A stretch of DNA of 64,000 nucleotides from Drechslerella dactyloides (taxonomy: Eukaryota > Ascomycota > Orbiliomycetes > Orbiliales > Orbiliaceae). Position 1 is the first letter of the stretch. Every line of letters starts with the position of its first letter. The position numbers and the translations under genes were made by a program. Below are positions 12,674 through 25,000 of this stretch, piece after piece. The notes below the pieces were generated by a model. The model saw only the letters and a list, made by a program, of their open reading frames with translations, ran no database searches and had not been told where the DNA came from. The stretch is taken from the NCBI GenBank assembly GCA_020064725.1, contig JAGTWJ010000002.1:2852001-2916000 (forward strand), written 5' to 3'.

Positions 12674-14069
12674 GCTAGATTGAGCAACCAACCTCGAATT
12701 ACGCCCTCCAGCCAGAGTCTATAATTTTATTAAGAGGAAAGTCTAGTCAACAAACGTGCTGGATCGCTTTTCAGCCGGATTGGTATAAAATATAGCTTCA
12801 AGGCATACCGTTTGGTTCAAGAGAGGCAGAAAACTACCACACCTCGACATTTGATTATTCAATTTAGCTCAAATATCAAGAAAGAAAAAACCAGCCATCT
12901 AGCTCATGAAATCCAGGAAACCGACATTATTGATGCATCCAAATCTAAGATCGAACGGGATGGATAGCCGCAAGAAGGCAATGGCGCTCAGGACGAAATG
13001 GCCAGCCCACGCATGACAGCACCAAGCGACTGGAACAATCGAAAAACGTTTAAAACATGCATGTATACGACTGGCACTTAGAGGCGATCTTCGACTACGA
13101 TGGACCACAGTAAATCCCATCATGGACACTTACAAACGAATACCGTCGCCGAGCTACATATGCGATTTCAATCAACCGAAACCGGTAACACGACTCTAAC
13201 TCTCCCATGCAGACAGTGTCTGCTTGAGTTCAATGTACATCCATCAACATTGAATATTAATATTCTCATCATGATATCAAAACCCCAGCCACAATCGTAC
13301 GGCACCCACAACTATGCATCAATAATCTAAAACAACATGCCAACATCCAAGCCATGAACAAGTCGTACGTACCATCACAAATCGAGTACATCCGCGGACG
13401 ATGAACCCACCCCCAGTATACCACTACGTCAAAGATCCGCAAAATGACACCGAACGCTTCCAATATCGTTACATGTTAATCAACCGGAATTTCTATTCTG
13501 CCAGCTCACACAATAGCTTGAGCCTTATGATAAAGTGCCACGATGTGACGCTGCAAGCCAGATCGTGGTCTACACTACAATGCGGGTACCAGAACGCTCT
13601 ATTACTAGCATACATGACGCTCCAACTATGGGGAGAACCGCGTGCATGGGGTCCATAAATAACCAAACCGCACCTCACTCGATGTAAAAACCCTATAAAG
13701 CAACTTGAGATCCAGCAAAGACAGCATGCACAATCTCTAGCGTCATCTTTCCAATCTATGACCTTATCATCTCTTCGTCCACCATGTTCTCTATTCTACT
13801 TAATATAACCCTACAGATTAATGGTTTCTACCTTTATTTCATCCATCCCGATATTCTGAGTTAACGCAGAGATTCCCGTTGATGTTTGCCGTCATTTGAG
13901 GCTTGTATATTAGCTCAAAGACAGACCGAAGCCTTGAAATGATACTTGCATTCTCTTAGTTCAATCAATTCATTAACCCACAGATTATAATATTACGCAT
14001 CCTCTATAGCTAAGTAAGTAACAAGTAGTCAAGCAAGTCGTACTGTACCGTGAACCAGCATTTCGTCAA

Positions 14070-17000
14070 CTAGAATAAAAAGTATCCCTGCGTCAACGGC
14101 AGCTCCGCCGCCGCCTCAGCCTTACACTCCACCCCATCCGCCTCGACCGTCTACCCATCCGTTAGCACCCATTGTACTAGACGCAAAAAAAGGCAGAAAT
14201 AAGGGTAGGGTAAGTACTCACATAGCTCTCCGGGTCGACCCGCATCTTGGGCATCGCATCGTTAAACTGCATATCCGCCTTGCCAATCTCCCTACAATCC
14301 CGTACAGCCTCAACCCGACTCTTAAGCCCATACCGTTCCACCACGTCATTATCCAGCGCCGCCTGACTAACCCACACGATTTTGGTAGCAGGCACACTAG
14401 CTCCGAACATCGGCCGGCCGTAAAGCGGCTGTACGCTGGGTATACTGGCATTCGCATCCCCCATCTGGCTCCAGCTGATAAACCCACCCTTGATAACCAT
14501 CTCCGGCTTCGCGCCAAACTGCGCGGGACTCCACAGCACCAGATCAGCGAGTTTACCGGGCTCGATACTCCCGATGAGATGCGACATGCCGTGCGCGATT
14601 GCGGGATTGATGGTGTATTTTGCAATGTAGCGTTTTACTCGGAAATTGTCGGCGCCGGTGTTGGCGTCCTGCGGGAGCGGGCCGCGCTGCTGTTTGTTTT
14701 TGGAGGCCGTTTTCCAGGTGCGGAGTATCACTTCGCCGCAGCGGCCCATGGCTTGCGAGTCCGAGGACATCATTGAGATTGCGCCGGTGTCGTGCAGGAC
14801 GTCTTCGGCGGCGATGGTCTCGGCGCGGATGCGGGATTCCGCGAACGCGACGTCTTCGGGGATATTCTTGGACAGATGGTGGCAGACCATCAGCATGTCT
14901 ATGATATAGTCAGTCAGCGCAGGCTCCTGGATACTGATATTACAAGTTGATGAATAGATAGATGGGGAAGGAAGGGGAGGGAGGGAGGGAGGGAGGGATA
15001 TGGTGACGGACCAAGGTGCTCGTCGAGAGTGTTCTTTGTAAACGGCCGCGTGGGATTCGTACTCGACGGCAGCACATTCGGATGCTCGACGACCGATATG
15101 ATATCCGGCGCGTGACCCCCGCCGGCGCCCTCGGTATGGTACGTGTGGATCGTGCGGCCCTTGAACGCGTCGACCGTCTGCTCGACGAAGCCGGATTCGT
15201 TCAGTGTGTCCGTGTGTATCAGGCACTGCACATCGTACTCGTCGCAGACACTACAAAGTATATTAGCGCCATACTGATATTTACCTATCCCGTATACGCT
15301 AGGAAGAGGGGGAGGGGAATTCACACCTTAGACAGGTGTCGATGGCGGCGGGCGTGGTGCCCCAGTCTTCGTGCAGCTTCAAGCCGATTACACCGGCCTC
15401 GCACTGCTCTCGTAAACCCTTCGGACTGCTGTCGTTGCCCTTGCCCGTGATACCGACGTTGATGGGACAGGTGTCCAGCGCCTGCAGCATCTGTCTGATG
15501 TACGTCTTGCTCGGCGTGCATGTCGTCGCATTCGTGCCGGTGCTTCACATCACATACACGTCAGCTTTCGTCTGTTGTATTATAAGAAGTGTGTATATAC
15601 ACACCTGGGGCCTGTGCCGCCGCCAATGTAGGTCGTGACGCCCGACGCGAGCGACTCCGTAATCTGCTGCGGGCAGATAAAATGAATCTACGCACCATCA
15701 GCACCGTCCACAGAACCCGAGAAACTCGAGCGGGGATAACCATACGTGAGAGTCTGTGGCGCCAGCGGTGACAATCTTGCCCTCGCCCGCCACGACGTCG
15801 GTATTCGACCCGACCACCATCTTTGTATACACCCCATCCATCACATCCGGATTCCCCGCCTTACCTATCGCCACGATCAAGCCGCCCTTCACACCGATAT
15901 CCGCCTTATATATCCCGTTAACGTCGACCACCAGCGCGTTCGTGATGACCAGATCCAGACACTCGTCGTCGCCACGGCCGCTCGCCTGTCCCATACCTTC
16001 GCGCAGCGTCTTGCCGCCGCCGAATTTGCATTCGTCACCGTAGACTGTAAAGTCGCGCTCGACGCGCACCCACAGCTCCGTGTCGCCGAGGCGAACGAGA
16101 TCGCCCGTCGTGGGGCCGAACATGCCCGCGTACGCTTCGCGCGACATGACAGCCGGCGGGAAGACGGCGTCGGTGAACGGTGAGGGTTCGTGTGCGAAGC
16201 CGCCGGATTGGAGGCGTTCGAGGATTTTTTCAGCGGGGACGGAGCCGACGGGTCCGTTAGCGATGAAATTGCCGCCCCGGATGATCTTGTTTCCGCCGAT
16301 TTCGACGAGGGTGACGGTTTTGGTGTCGCCGGGCTCGAAGCGCACGGCGGTGCCGGCGGGGATGTCGAGACGGAAGCCGTAGGACTGCAGGCGGTCGAAC
16401 TCGAGCTGCGGGTTCGTTTCGATGAAGTGGTAGTGCGAGCCAATCTATTATAGCGTCAGCACTTCCCTCACCTCTATCCCCTTCGAACCGAATATATAAG
16501 ATATCGGAGAGCAGATGGTAGACGTACTTGCACGGGCCTATCACCCTTGTTGACGACCCTCATCCCGATCCGTTTCCGGCCCTCCGCCAGCACGATGGCC
16601 TTTTCCCGCACCGCAACGACAACAGCACCGGGCTGCCGCTCAAACTCGTACTCCGCGGCCTCCGCAACGGGGAACAGCGTATCGTTATCGGGAACGGGCA
16701 GAAAACTACCGTACAGCGCCATATTCAGGTCGCCATCCTCGCTTGCAATCGGCGAATGCACGGTGACGAGGTACGTCCCGTCTTTGAAGGTTCCTTCGAC
16801 CTGGATTTCGTGCAGCGCGTTCACGACGGACGGCTGGACGTGGCGGCGGCCGAGCATCTTTTTGCCAATGTCCATTAGGTCGGCGACGGAATACGTCCCA
16901 TCGCGGATTAACTACATGCACCGTCAGCGCGGAATTCAAATTCGAACCGTGTCGAGATTGTACGTAACGCACCTCGTGCAGGTTGTTCGCGATGAGCGCC

Positions 17001-17443
17001 TGTAATTATAACCTCCATCAGCGATATACGTAGCGGCATAGTCGAGAGGAAAGGACATACGGTAGCCTCCACCTGGTTCAGCTTGACGCCCCTCGCCAGC
17101 CGCCGCTGCGCCAGCTGCCCGACCTGCGCCAGCAGCAGCTTGTCAAGCTATCTCACACGTCCCATCAGCAGGTCTCTTCGCTATATCAACAACGTAAAAA
17201 CAAAAATCCCATCGTCGCGTTGCGGAGATAAAATGCAACGTGAGGTCCGTTCCGTTAGCGGTGCAGCATGTGCGCGCATGCAGGCCCTTCACTTGGCGGC
17301 ACCCGCAGCGCCCGCCGTCCTGCGCGCGAACACACCGATTCGAAACCACAGAAATACAATCCAGATCCGATTCGATCGCGTAGAATTATTACCGACAAGG
17401 GTAGAATGGTAGATAGACGTACCTCTCGCGGGCTCAGATGCAT
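14070..17443 (-). CDS. Urease (single-chain, nickel-dependent)
   Basis: Ten exons (17423-17443, 17061-17147, 16973-16999, 16528-16911, 15746-16444, 15605-15687, 15327-15542, 15012-15250, 14222-14898, 14070-14150) total 837 residues, the normal length of fungal and plant ureases. The gamma, beta and alpha parts follow in that order. Visible metal and active-site residues are His406 and His408 in H-I-H-FICP (split by an intron after the first His), carbamylated Lys489 in GLKLHEDWG, His518 in LIHTDTLNESG, the His in GGGHAPDII, the flap MVCHHL and the Asp of MSSDSQAMG. This spacing matches jack bean urease. It hydrolyses urea to ammonia and carbamate in the cytosol and needs the UreD/F/G accessory proteins, none of which are in this window. 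The first exon encodes only seven residues (MHLSPRE). All sites are intact, so the enzyme should be active. Confidence 0.97.
14974..14998 (+). repeat. GGGA microsatellite in a urease intron, possible G-quadruplex
   Basis: Repeated GGGA units lie in the urease intron between 14899 and 15011. With at least four GGG runs separated by single A residues, the plus strand (the template strand for urease) satisfies the G-quadruplex pattern. The transcript carries the complementary pyrimidine tract. A plain polypurine microsatellite is the simplest reading. Confidence 0.6.
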
Positions 17444-17473
17444 CGTGCAGGATGTGATATCGATCGATCCGAT

Positions 17474-17739
17474 CTATCGCTGAATTGGAACGTTCGACGG
17501 TCGACAGCGCGAAAAAACGGCAGCGGTTAGGTAACGGTTACGTTTGTTTGCCGGCGGGATCGCCCAGCTTCGGTCGCAGAAGAACCTTCCTTCTCTCCCG
17601 TCGATATCGCACACTTTGAGAGTTGGGAAGAAGTCGAAGACGTCAACGGCGAGGGAGGGTTTGAAAGTTGGGACGAGAGAGCCATTTTTAAGCCACCCAG
17701 GCCTGCGAGTGCGAGCCGGCAGTTAGTTATACGTTATCG
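17474..17739. promoter_or_regulatory. Candidate GATA-factor sites upstream of urease
   Basis: The minus strand upstream of the urease start carries two HGATAR matches, CGATAG at 17474-17479 and CGATAA at 17734-17739. AreA/NIT2 GATA factors drive nitrogen catabolic genes, including urea use, in fungi. The motif is short and frequent by chance, so this is only suggestive. Confidence 0.25.
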
Positions 17740-19078
17740 TAGCACATACAGACACCTCGTACCGGCAACGGCAATTGCATTGTCTACCTGCAATTAATTC
17801 TGCTCCCCACGCCAGAGAACCAGCTCAGGCGACCTCGAGCCAGGCTAACCAGCTGCAGACGTCCGACTCGGGCGGATGGATGATACGACTGACACACGAT
17901 ATCGCAATCGGACCGCCGTCCGCTAGTCAGTCCTTACACATGCACCCCACGGAATTCGAATGCAGAATGCGGAATGAAGCAGAACGCAGGCGGGGTCGCC
18001 TGTCCTGCCAGTGCCAACCTGCATAGCCGACGTTCTCTCGCTCGATGGAACAGTCCATCTGCCACCCCACGACCCGATAGAAAATACTGAAACGGCAGCC
18101 GGTCTCCCATTGGCCAATGGCCGGACACCCTCGACACGAGCCAAGTTACCCAGTTAGCATGCCATGCGTCTGCAAGCAGTCAGTTCCGTTGCAGTGCCGA
18201 CCGGTCCGTCGTCATGGCCTGCATTCCACCCGCAGGTATAAATCCCGACGCGACCTAACCGCACAACGTCCCATCAACAACCGCCGGTCCAACATCGAAC
18301 GACATAATGACAACCAACCAGCCGACGGACCGCCCCGAGAAAAGACCGATAAAGCCGCCTCGACAACCAAGCTGCCAACTTCAACCCATCTAAATACCGC
18401 AAGCACATGTGTACAACATATGCATCCGAAGTATATAGTCTCGGGGCCAGCCGCTGGCTCGCTGCTCAGCGGCCGACCCAGGCAAGTCTGGCCTCGAGAC
18501 TCATCCGAAGCATCCGACCATCAAGACAGACCGATACCACCAGCCCGCTTGAGATAGCCGGTATTCCCAACATACCGACACGAATACGCTCGTCGGGCAG
18601 CCATCACGATCACGTAGTATGCATTATATAACAACGGTCCGCCTCTTACATATACTTACGTACCTGCATCAGCAGATACGGGGGTCCGTACAGGCCCATG
18701 GACCCGAAGGGAGCCTACCTAGGTAGGTACCTAGGTATATATTGGTAAGGAGCTCGGGTAAGCAACTAAGCTTTCGCCAAGTAGCAGGTCAGCGAGCAGG
18801 TCAGCTAGGTACTTATATAATTCTTGTATTGCGGTCTCCGCGGAGCTTCTTGAGACTAGACTACTAGCTACTACGCTCTCGTCGTAAATTGGTAGATATT
18901 CATTTACCTAGCTGATCGCATCCAAAGGATCTATCCGGCAAACGGCTGAGCCCGTATGCTACACATACCGTCCTTTTTTAATCCGAGCATAGCTCACCCT
19001 CGTCCACCATCCCGGTCGATAGACTTTATATCGATAGATTGTTGCCCGAGGCTGCAAGGCCCAAAAAAATATGGTCCT

Positions 19079-19153
19079 TGATCCTATTGTCTCGTAAACC
19101 AAACTGCAATGGTTAAAGTAAGGCAGTCTGGATCGCGAGACAATATGATCCTA
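19079..19153. mobile_element. 57-bp inverted-repeat element with 8-bp target duplication (copy 1)
   Basis: The core 19087-19143 starts TTGTCTCG and ends CGAGACAA. The 8-mer TGATCCTA stands directly before it (19079-19086) and again at 19146-19153, two bases after the terminal repeat. Terminal inverted repeats plus an exact 8-bp direct repeat are the insertion signature of hAT-type transposons. At 57-59 bp it can encode nothing and would be a non-autonomous miniature element. Its left end also matches the reverse complement of the right end of the copy at 20.4 kb. Confidence 0.65.
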
Positions 19154-20345
19154 CCGAGATAAATCAATGTCCAGGATATAGCGTCCGTACATCCACCGTC
19201 TTTAGCTAGCGTATTTGAAAATATTCAAGTCGTTATGTAATTACGGATTGAGACTCCAACTATATCTCAAGCTGCATTGTATCATTAATTCCGTGATTGC
19301 GGCGTGCACATGCCAGTCCACGGAAAACTCCATTTACACGTCGATGCCAACTGACACGCGACAGGGCTACCGTGATATAATAGACTATGGAGAGACGTGA
19401 TAGAACTACATGCTAATATATATAACCCCCAGCCAACTGGCCATCGATGCTACTCTGGTAACGAGACGGGTGCTGGGCCACCAAATGAAATTGATTAATT
19501 GCTTCGCTCATGAAAACGGAAGCCTGCACGTTTCTTAGTGCAACAGTGAACTCATACCCGTCTGGCTTCTAGACTACATCGATGCATCATTTCACTGTTG
19601 CATTGTAAAAGTTCAATACGCCAAACCGAGTACCCTCCTAGGATCCGATCCTACAAATCCATGCCTGAGTACCATACTTACAATACCGGTACCCACAGCC
19701 AGACTAGACACCCGGGTATATACGTATACGGTACCCGTCCCGCAACATGAATTCACACCCCCCAAGACACCGACCCGAGTGCTAAGCATCCACGCCCATG
19801 TCCAGTGCACCCGGCATTCCAGCGCAGCTTGAAATCAGCACCCATCATATCAGACAGTAATCACAACCAGTCTCGCAAGCAAAACCCCACACCGTACAAT
19901 TCACAAGTTGATTCTACCTTCCATCGCGCATCGCGGTCTACTCGAGTCCTCGCAAACCGACGTGTATGCACGCATGCATGTAAAATCGATCCATGATCCA
20001 CCGTGGCCAATTGGACGAGATGATATCGATCAACCAACCAACCCACAGTATACCAACCAGCAGCATATGTGATATTTGTGATATATAGACCAGCCGGCCG
20101 CCACGGGCACCACAGACGCGGGCACCCGCTAACATGATACCAGGCATCCAGCATGCATCGATCAGGCGTGCATGCCCATGGCCCATGGCACCCACCCCGC
20201 ATGCACATGCAATGCACCGGCCGTCAACCCACCCATCAACCATGGTACATGCATACATCCTTCCGTACCCACAGTTGCACGCATCGCCAATCGTATACGT
20301 ATATAACCAACATCACATCCAATTAATCAATCATACGACAAGACA

Positions 20346-20426
20346 GATTCCAGTTGTCTCGCAAGCCACGGCGGCCTGCTTCGCAGGCAAAAGGTGGTTG
20401 GGCTGGTTTACGAGACAAGATTCCAG
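20346..20426. mobile_element. 65-bp inverted-repeat element with 8-bp target duplication (copy 2)
   Basis: The core 20354-20418 begins TTGTCTCG and ends CGAGACAA, and is bounded directly on both sides by GATTCCAG (20346-20353 and 20419-20426). Read on the other strand its first 15 bases equal those of copy 1 at 19087, so the two are related insertions and not chance palindromes. The interior differs. No coding capacity. The hAT assignment rests on target-duplication length only. Confidence 0.7.
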
Positions 20427-20988
20427 AGTAAAGCAATCTTTTCATTCCAGCGAAGAGTGAAGAATACACGATCGATATATCTAATCTATCCCTCCCCTCC
20501 CCTCCTCCCCCACAATCCAATCCACCCATATCTTCCCTCCTCCCCACCAACGATCCAGTCTCCTCCACCATCGCAAAAATCCAATAAGAGAGAATACCGT
20601 ACAGCACCGGATACCATACCAGCAAAATCAAAAGTCCACCCATACAGAAAACGACCAACGAAAAATACAAAATCAATAGGAAATATAAAGAAACCAACCG
20701 ATCCATTTCATACAGGTGTCAGCCGTAATAACACAGGACGGAACGCAAAGTAAAAAAAGTTAGAAAAAGCGTGTTCGTCAACGTCATTCGTGACCGAGAC
20801 GCAAGCCGTACCACATGAGTTTATTTGTTACAGGGCGTAAGAATGATATCCTTAGAAAAAGAGACGGAAAAGAAACAGAAAAAGGACCAGAGAATCCATC
20901 TCCGGCTGTCCTGCACATCCTCATCAGCACCACTACTCAACAAAGGTAGGGTGAAGTGAAAGTGAGGGGAGGGCTTACGGTGAGATAA

Positions 20989-22045
20989 TTAGTCGGCGGC
21001 CTTGCGCTTGCGCTTCCGCGACGAGGACTTGCTCGTGGCTGGGGTGGCCTGCGCGGCGGCCTCCTCCTCGCCCGCGGACGGCGGCGGAGTGACCTCCTTC
21101 GTCGAGCGCTTGCGCGAGGACTTCTCCTTCGGCGTGGCCTTTTCCTTGCTCTTCTTCTTGCTCGACTCGGCCTTGTCCTTTTTGCTCTTCGTCGAGCGCG
21201 GGGTGACCGGCTTTGGCGGCGGGGCGGCGACCTCTTCTTCTTCCTCAGCCTCTGCCTCGGGCTCGGCGTCCTCGACGACGACGGCATCGGTGGCGCCAGC
21301 GAGCTTGGCCTTGTAGGCTGCGAGGACCTTGTTGTACGTCTTCATCTCGATGGCGTACTGGTCGCGGAAGGGCTGCTGCTCGCCGGTGTCCTTCATGTTG
21401 GCCCAGCGGGTGGCCAGCTCCTCGGTGATCTCCTTGTTGCTAGCACCGGGGAGTTCGGCGACAACCTCCGGCCGCCCGACTTTGGCGAAGGCGAAATAGG
21501 CGGTGAGGGGCTTCTTGGGGGCATTGGGGTCTTTGGGGGTGGTGTTCTTGCCGCGCTTGCGGCGTTTGGCGGGGTTGCCGTCCTCAGCTGCGGCAGCGGC
21601 GTCATCCTCGGGCTCGGTGGGAGCGGCCGAGGCGCCGCGGACGGCAGCAGCGGTGGGGCGGGGGAAGGCGCCGAAGAAGGAGCGGTCGCCGAGGGAGAGG
21701 CCGGGGAAGGCGGCTTCCATGTACTGCCCGGCGGCGTAGGAGGCCGAGTGGGCAGCGTTGGCGAGGGTGTCCAAGCTCACGCAGAGCTGTAGACGATATA
21801 TTCATCAGCGTTGTTGTTCATTTTATATTACATAGTATAGTGTATTGTCAAACGGGGTGGGAGGGTAGGTATCTCGGGTTGGAAGGGAGGTGGCGGTATG
21901 CTTAGCGAGTGAGGTAGATGGATGGATGAATACTCACAGCTTGGTACTTGTTGATGACATCTTTGGAGGCGGCGGGCGCGGGCGCGGGCGCGGGCGCGGG
22001 AGCAATCGCCGGAGCGGCCGCGGCGGACTTTTCCTTCCGGGGCAT
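20989..22045 (-). CDS. HMG-box chromatin protein
   Basis: Two exons (21938-22045, 20989-21786) encode 301 residues. The N-terminus has an Ala-Pro repeat near residues 11-26. A basic patch (KRRKRGK, about 110-116) precedes a single HMG box starting at KDPNAPKKPLTAYFAF (about residue 121) and running to about residue 200 (RWANMKD, YNKVLAAYKAKL). An acidic Glu run follows, then a Lys/Ser-rich tail ending SSSRKRKRKAAD. Known role of such proteins: non-sequence-specific binding and bending of DNA in chromatin, in the nucleus. The layout (long N-terminal region, one box, Lys-rich tail) resembles the larger fungal HMG proteins of the Hmo1/HmbC type more than the short Nhp6 type, but the orthology is an inference. 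The long GC-rich upstream region, with GGT and CCAG microsatellites, suggests a strong housekeeping promoter. Confidence 0.9.
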
Positions 22046-25000
22046 GATGATGCTTTCTGTTTACTGTCTGGCGGGAGAAAAAAACACCATCGTCAGCTCG
22101 ATTGCGGAGAGAAAAGTCAAACGAAGGCAAACGGAGAGGCGATGCGAGGGGAGTCGGGTGCGAACGTGCGGGTTGAGGCTTACCCGAGTTTGAGATTGAT
22201 TCTGGACGAGCGGGCGGAGATGCGATGGTTGGTGCTGCTGACGGCTGTCAACCGAGCTGCTTCGTGAAATGAAGCGGAGGAATGAAATGTGAAATGAGCT
22301 GGTGAACGGGCTGGACGGGCTGGCGGGGAAGGGCAGCTGTCAGATGGGATGGGATGGGAAGGGTGGTGGTGGTGGTGGTGGTGAAGGGGAGGAAGTGTGG
22401 GAGTGAGGAAGGAAGGGAAAGAAAGAGAAGGCGGGCGGGCAGTTCAGAGCGGCCGGCCGGTTTTTAGAGGAATCGCCAGCTGGCACCACATCACCTCCAA
22501 GAGACCGCAACCCATTCCCATCAACCCGCAAATTCAAAAACCAGGCCGCAGTGCACCACGCCAGCCAGCCAGCCAGACCGCGCCAGCCAGCGAGTTCAGC
22601 GCGAGGAAGGGCCGGAGGGAGGGCAGGCAGGCCAAAGGTAAACAAACGGGCAGCGCAGGCAGACGAGCGAGCAGGAGGAGGCAAGCGCCGGCCCCGGTCG
22701 AAACGGTTGGAGGTCGAGGGCGAGAAGCCAAAAATGCCGGGGCTGGGCGAGGAGGGAGGAACGCTTCGGGCAGGAGACAGACAGAGAACTCAAGTAAACG
22801 ACCCACCCACCTGCGAGGAGAGAAAAAATAAAAAAATCCCGTCCGAGGTCACTAACGTTGCCTGCGTATTGTTCTTCCTGCCGGCTGTCAGTTCTGTCCA
22901 GCTGGTCTGATCGGATCCGTCAAAGGCTGTCAGGCTGTCTCGTTCGGATGGGATATCTATCGATGGGGCCAGGGCGGGAGGAAAAAAAGTGGGCAGCGGC
23001 GGTATTTATACTCGCCCGCCTGCAGCTCGCCAGCCCGCTGTCTCCCTCGAGCCCTCCTCGCATGCCCTGCGTCTTCCCACGTCTGGCCGTCATTCGGGCT
23101 GTCTGCTGTCCGTCTGTCTGTCCGTCTGTCTGTTTACCTCGACGGGCGGCGCTGACTGGCTGGCCGGCTGGCTGGCGGGCACCAGCTGGATTCACTGACG
23201 GGGGTTGGTCTTCTCGGTGGAATTCTTGGATCCTCGCTCGCTCGCTTGCAGCAGCTCTTTCCGAGGACAGCGATCGAGATCTTGCAGCCCACCTCACCGA
23301 TGATGATGATAATAATCATATCGGTCTGCGGATGAATCTTTGTTCTCGAGAGCAGCGTATCGTGCAGCGTTCTCAGAATAATTCAGTACGATACAACGGT
23401 GTCTGGACAATGGCGCACCGCACGCGAGTGTCCGTTTGAGGCTGCACTTTTTTCCTTCCTGCGGCCACACGTGCGTTCTCTTTCCTTCTTCCCTTCTTTT
23501 GTTCTCGTTCCTACCCCACCCGAACAGCCTTCCCTTGCCTTCCCTTCCCTCGCTTCTCTTCTTTTTCTTCCACACGGCCTGTCACTGATCTAGTAGGGAG
23601 CTGGTTGACTGCGCAAGAGGTAGCGTAGCATGGCACCTGCAGCCCTCTGCATCGATCGGGCCATTCACAGCCCTCTCCCCTTCTCCACACTCTCGCTCTC
23701 CCATTTCGTTATCTACCAGACTTGGTCAGTAAATATCCATCTATCTGTGCTCAGATGCAAGCAGCCTGCGATGCCCCAGACGAGACGGGTGCATTGGTAC
23801 CGTTTTTTACTGCTGCGCCGTACCCAAGCTCCGATCCATCCATTCAGTCCAGTCCGGTACAGGCCAGGATCTGATACGCCGGTGACCAATCTGATATCAC
23901 CCCGATTTTAACTTTTTCTCCTCCTCCTCCCTCCCCTCTTCTTTTCCTTCCCTTCCCTTTCTTTCCTATTTCTTATTTTTTTTTTTTCTTCCCTTCCTTT
24001 CGAACAGTCTGCCAGGGCCAGAGAGTGCAGCTAGTCTTGGGTGCGCACTCGCTGCCTGCCTCGGCTAGTTTGTTCGCTCCCCCGTTAGCCTGCCTGCCCG
24101 CCTGCAGCAAGAGGATCTTTTCCCATCCGCAGAGAAAAGAAAAGTCTAATGTGACATGACCTGACATGACATGATCCGATCCGACCTGTGCTGTGTGCTT
24201 GTTCGCTCGCTCAGAGCGTGGCCGACTAAATTTCTTCGCTTCCGTGAGGATTGCGCAAGCCGTCAATCAGAAGCCAGCCAGCATGCCGTCAGTTAAACGG
24301 ACTGGCAGCTGCCCGTATAAACGTGAGATGGTTTCTGGACCAGTGTTCCTGATTGTGGATTTTTGAACCAGTTGCTACCGTTCAGACTATTTTTTGCTCG
24401 TGGCGGTAACTTTGCCAGCCGGGGTGACCATTCTGATTCCCAGCGGTCGTCCATTCCCCGCAGACACGTTTACCTATCGCGCATTCCAGCCGAGCGGTCC
24501 AGGTCACAAATCCCAACATCAATGCATCAAGCCGGTCACCGTCCTTCACGAGAGCTGGAAAATAAATAAGTATTCGTCGCAAATCCCGCCGTGACCAATT
24601 TACATTTCCGTGACCCCAAATCGCCCGAAGCAAGAAACCCAGTCGTTCGCCTCGGGCAAGAATGGTCGCAGGCAGTTTGTCCAGCTGTCCTCACCCGGCG
24701 TTCCCAGCCAAGCATCAATATCCACCCATCCACCAATTCGTCCCCGCACCGCACTTGCGCGGCCTCCTCCCGCCCTACCCATACCCATCGAATCCTTCCT
24801 TTCTTTCTTTCTTCTTCCTCTCGCTACTCGATAGGAACCTCGAGCTGGCAGCTGCACTGCAAAACAAGCTCTCAGCTGCGCAAGCGCATCCGTCACGGCA
24901 TCCGTCGCCCGCTAGATCCCGACGCTCTCTCCACCTACGATCTGACCGAACAGGATACACCAGTCCCAGTCTCGTTTACCAGACTGTACCGGTCATATTC

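Larger units (their letters stand above)
4588..14069. other. 9.5-kb gene-poor region, no recognisable gene
   Basis: Apart from the promoter side of the F-box gene, no open frame here combines a plausible start, splice pattern, domain or codon bias. The longest frames (for example 6585-6959 and 10964-11482) match nothing I recognise. The DNA is AT-leaning with many ATATAT runs. From about 8.6 to 13.7 kb many lines are rich in A and C and poor in T on the plus strand (8701-8760 has roughly 24 A, 19 C, 7 G, 10 T by hand count). Such a skew is compatible with a badly decayed retroelement, but I could not see reverse transcriptase, integrase or protease motifs, nor long terminal repeats. CpA dinucleotides remain common, which argues against heavy repeat-induced point mutation. 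Confidence 0.5.
17444..20988. other. Intergenic region between urease and the HMG-box gene
   Basis: No gene is recognisable here. The stretch holds the urease promoter, the two short inverted-repeat insertions at 19.1 and 20.4 kb, a CCTAGGTA-type island at 18715-18740, and C/A-rich, G/T-poor DNA at about 20460-20760 downstream of the HMG gene. The small open frames are short, mutually overlapping and lack any domain signature. Confidence 0.5.

Noticed and set aside
4588..14069. RIP-mutated transposon
   Set aside because: CpA stays common by eye and no transposon protein remnants are readable; an index calculation is needed before claiming RIP.
14177..15226. 349-codon minus frame as one protein
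   Set aside because: It is urease coding sequence read through introns (14899-15011 and 14151-14221); the spliced model is fully consistent with the family.
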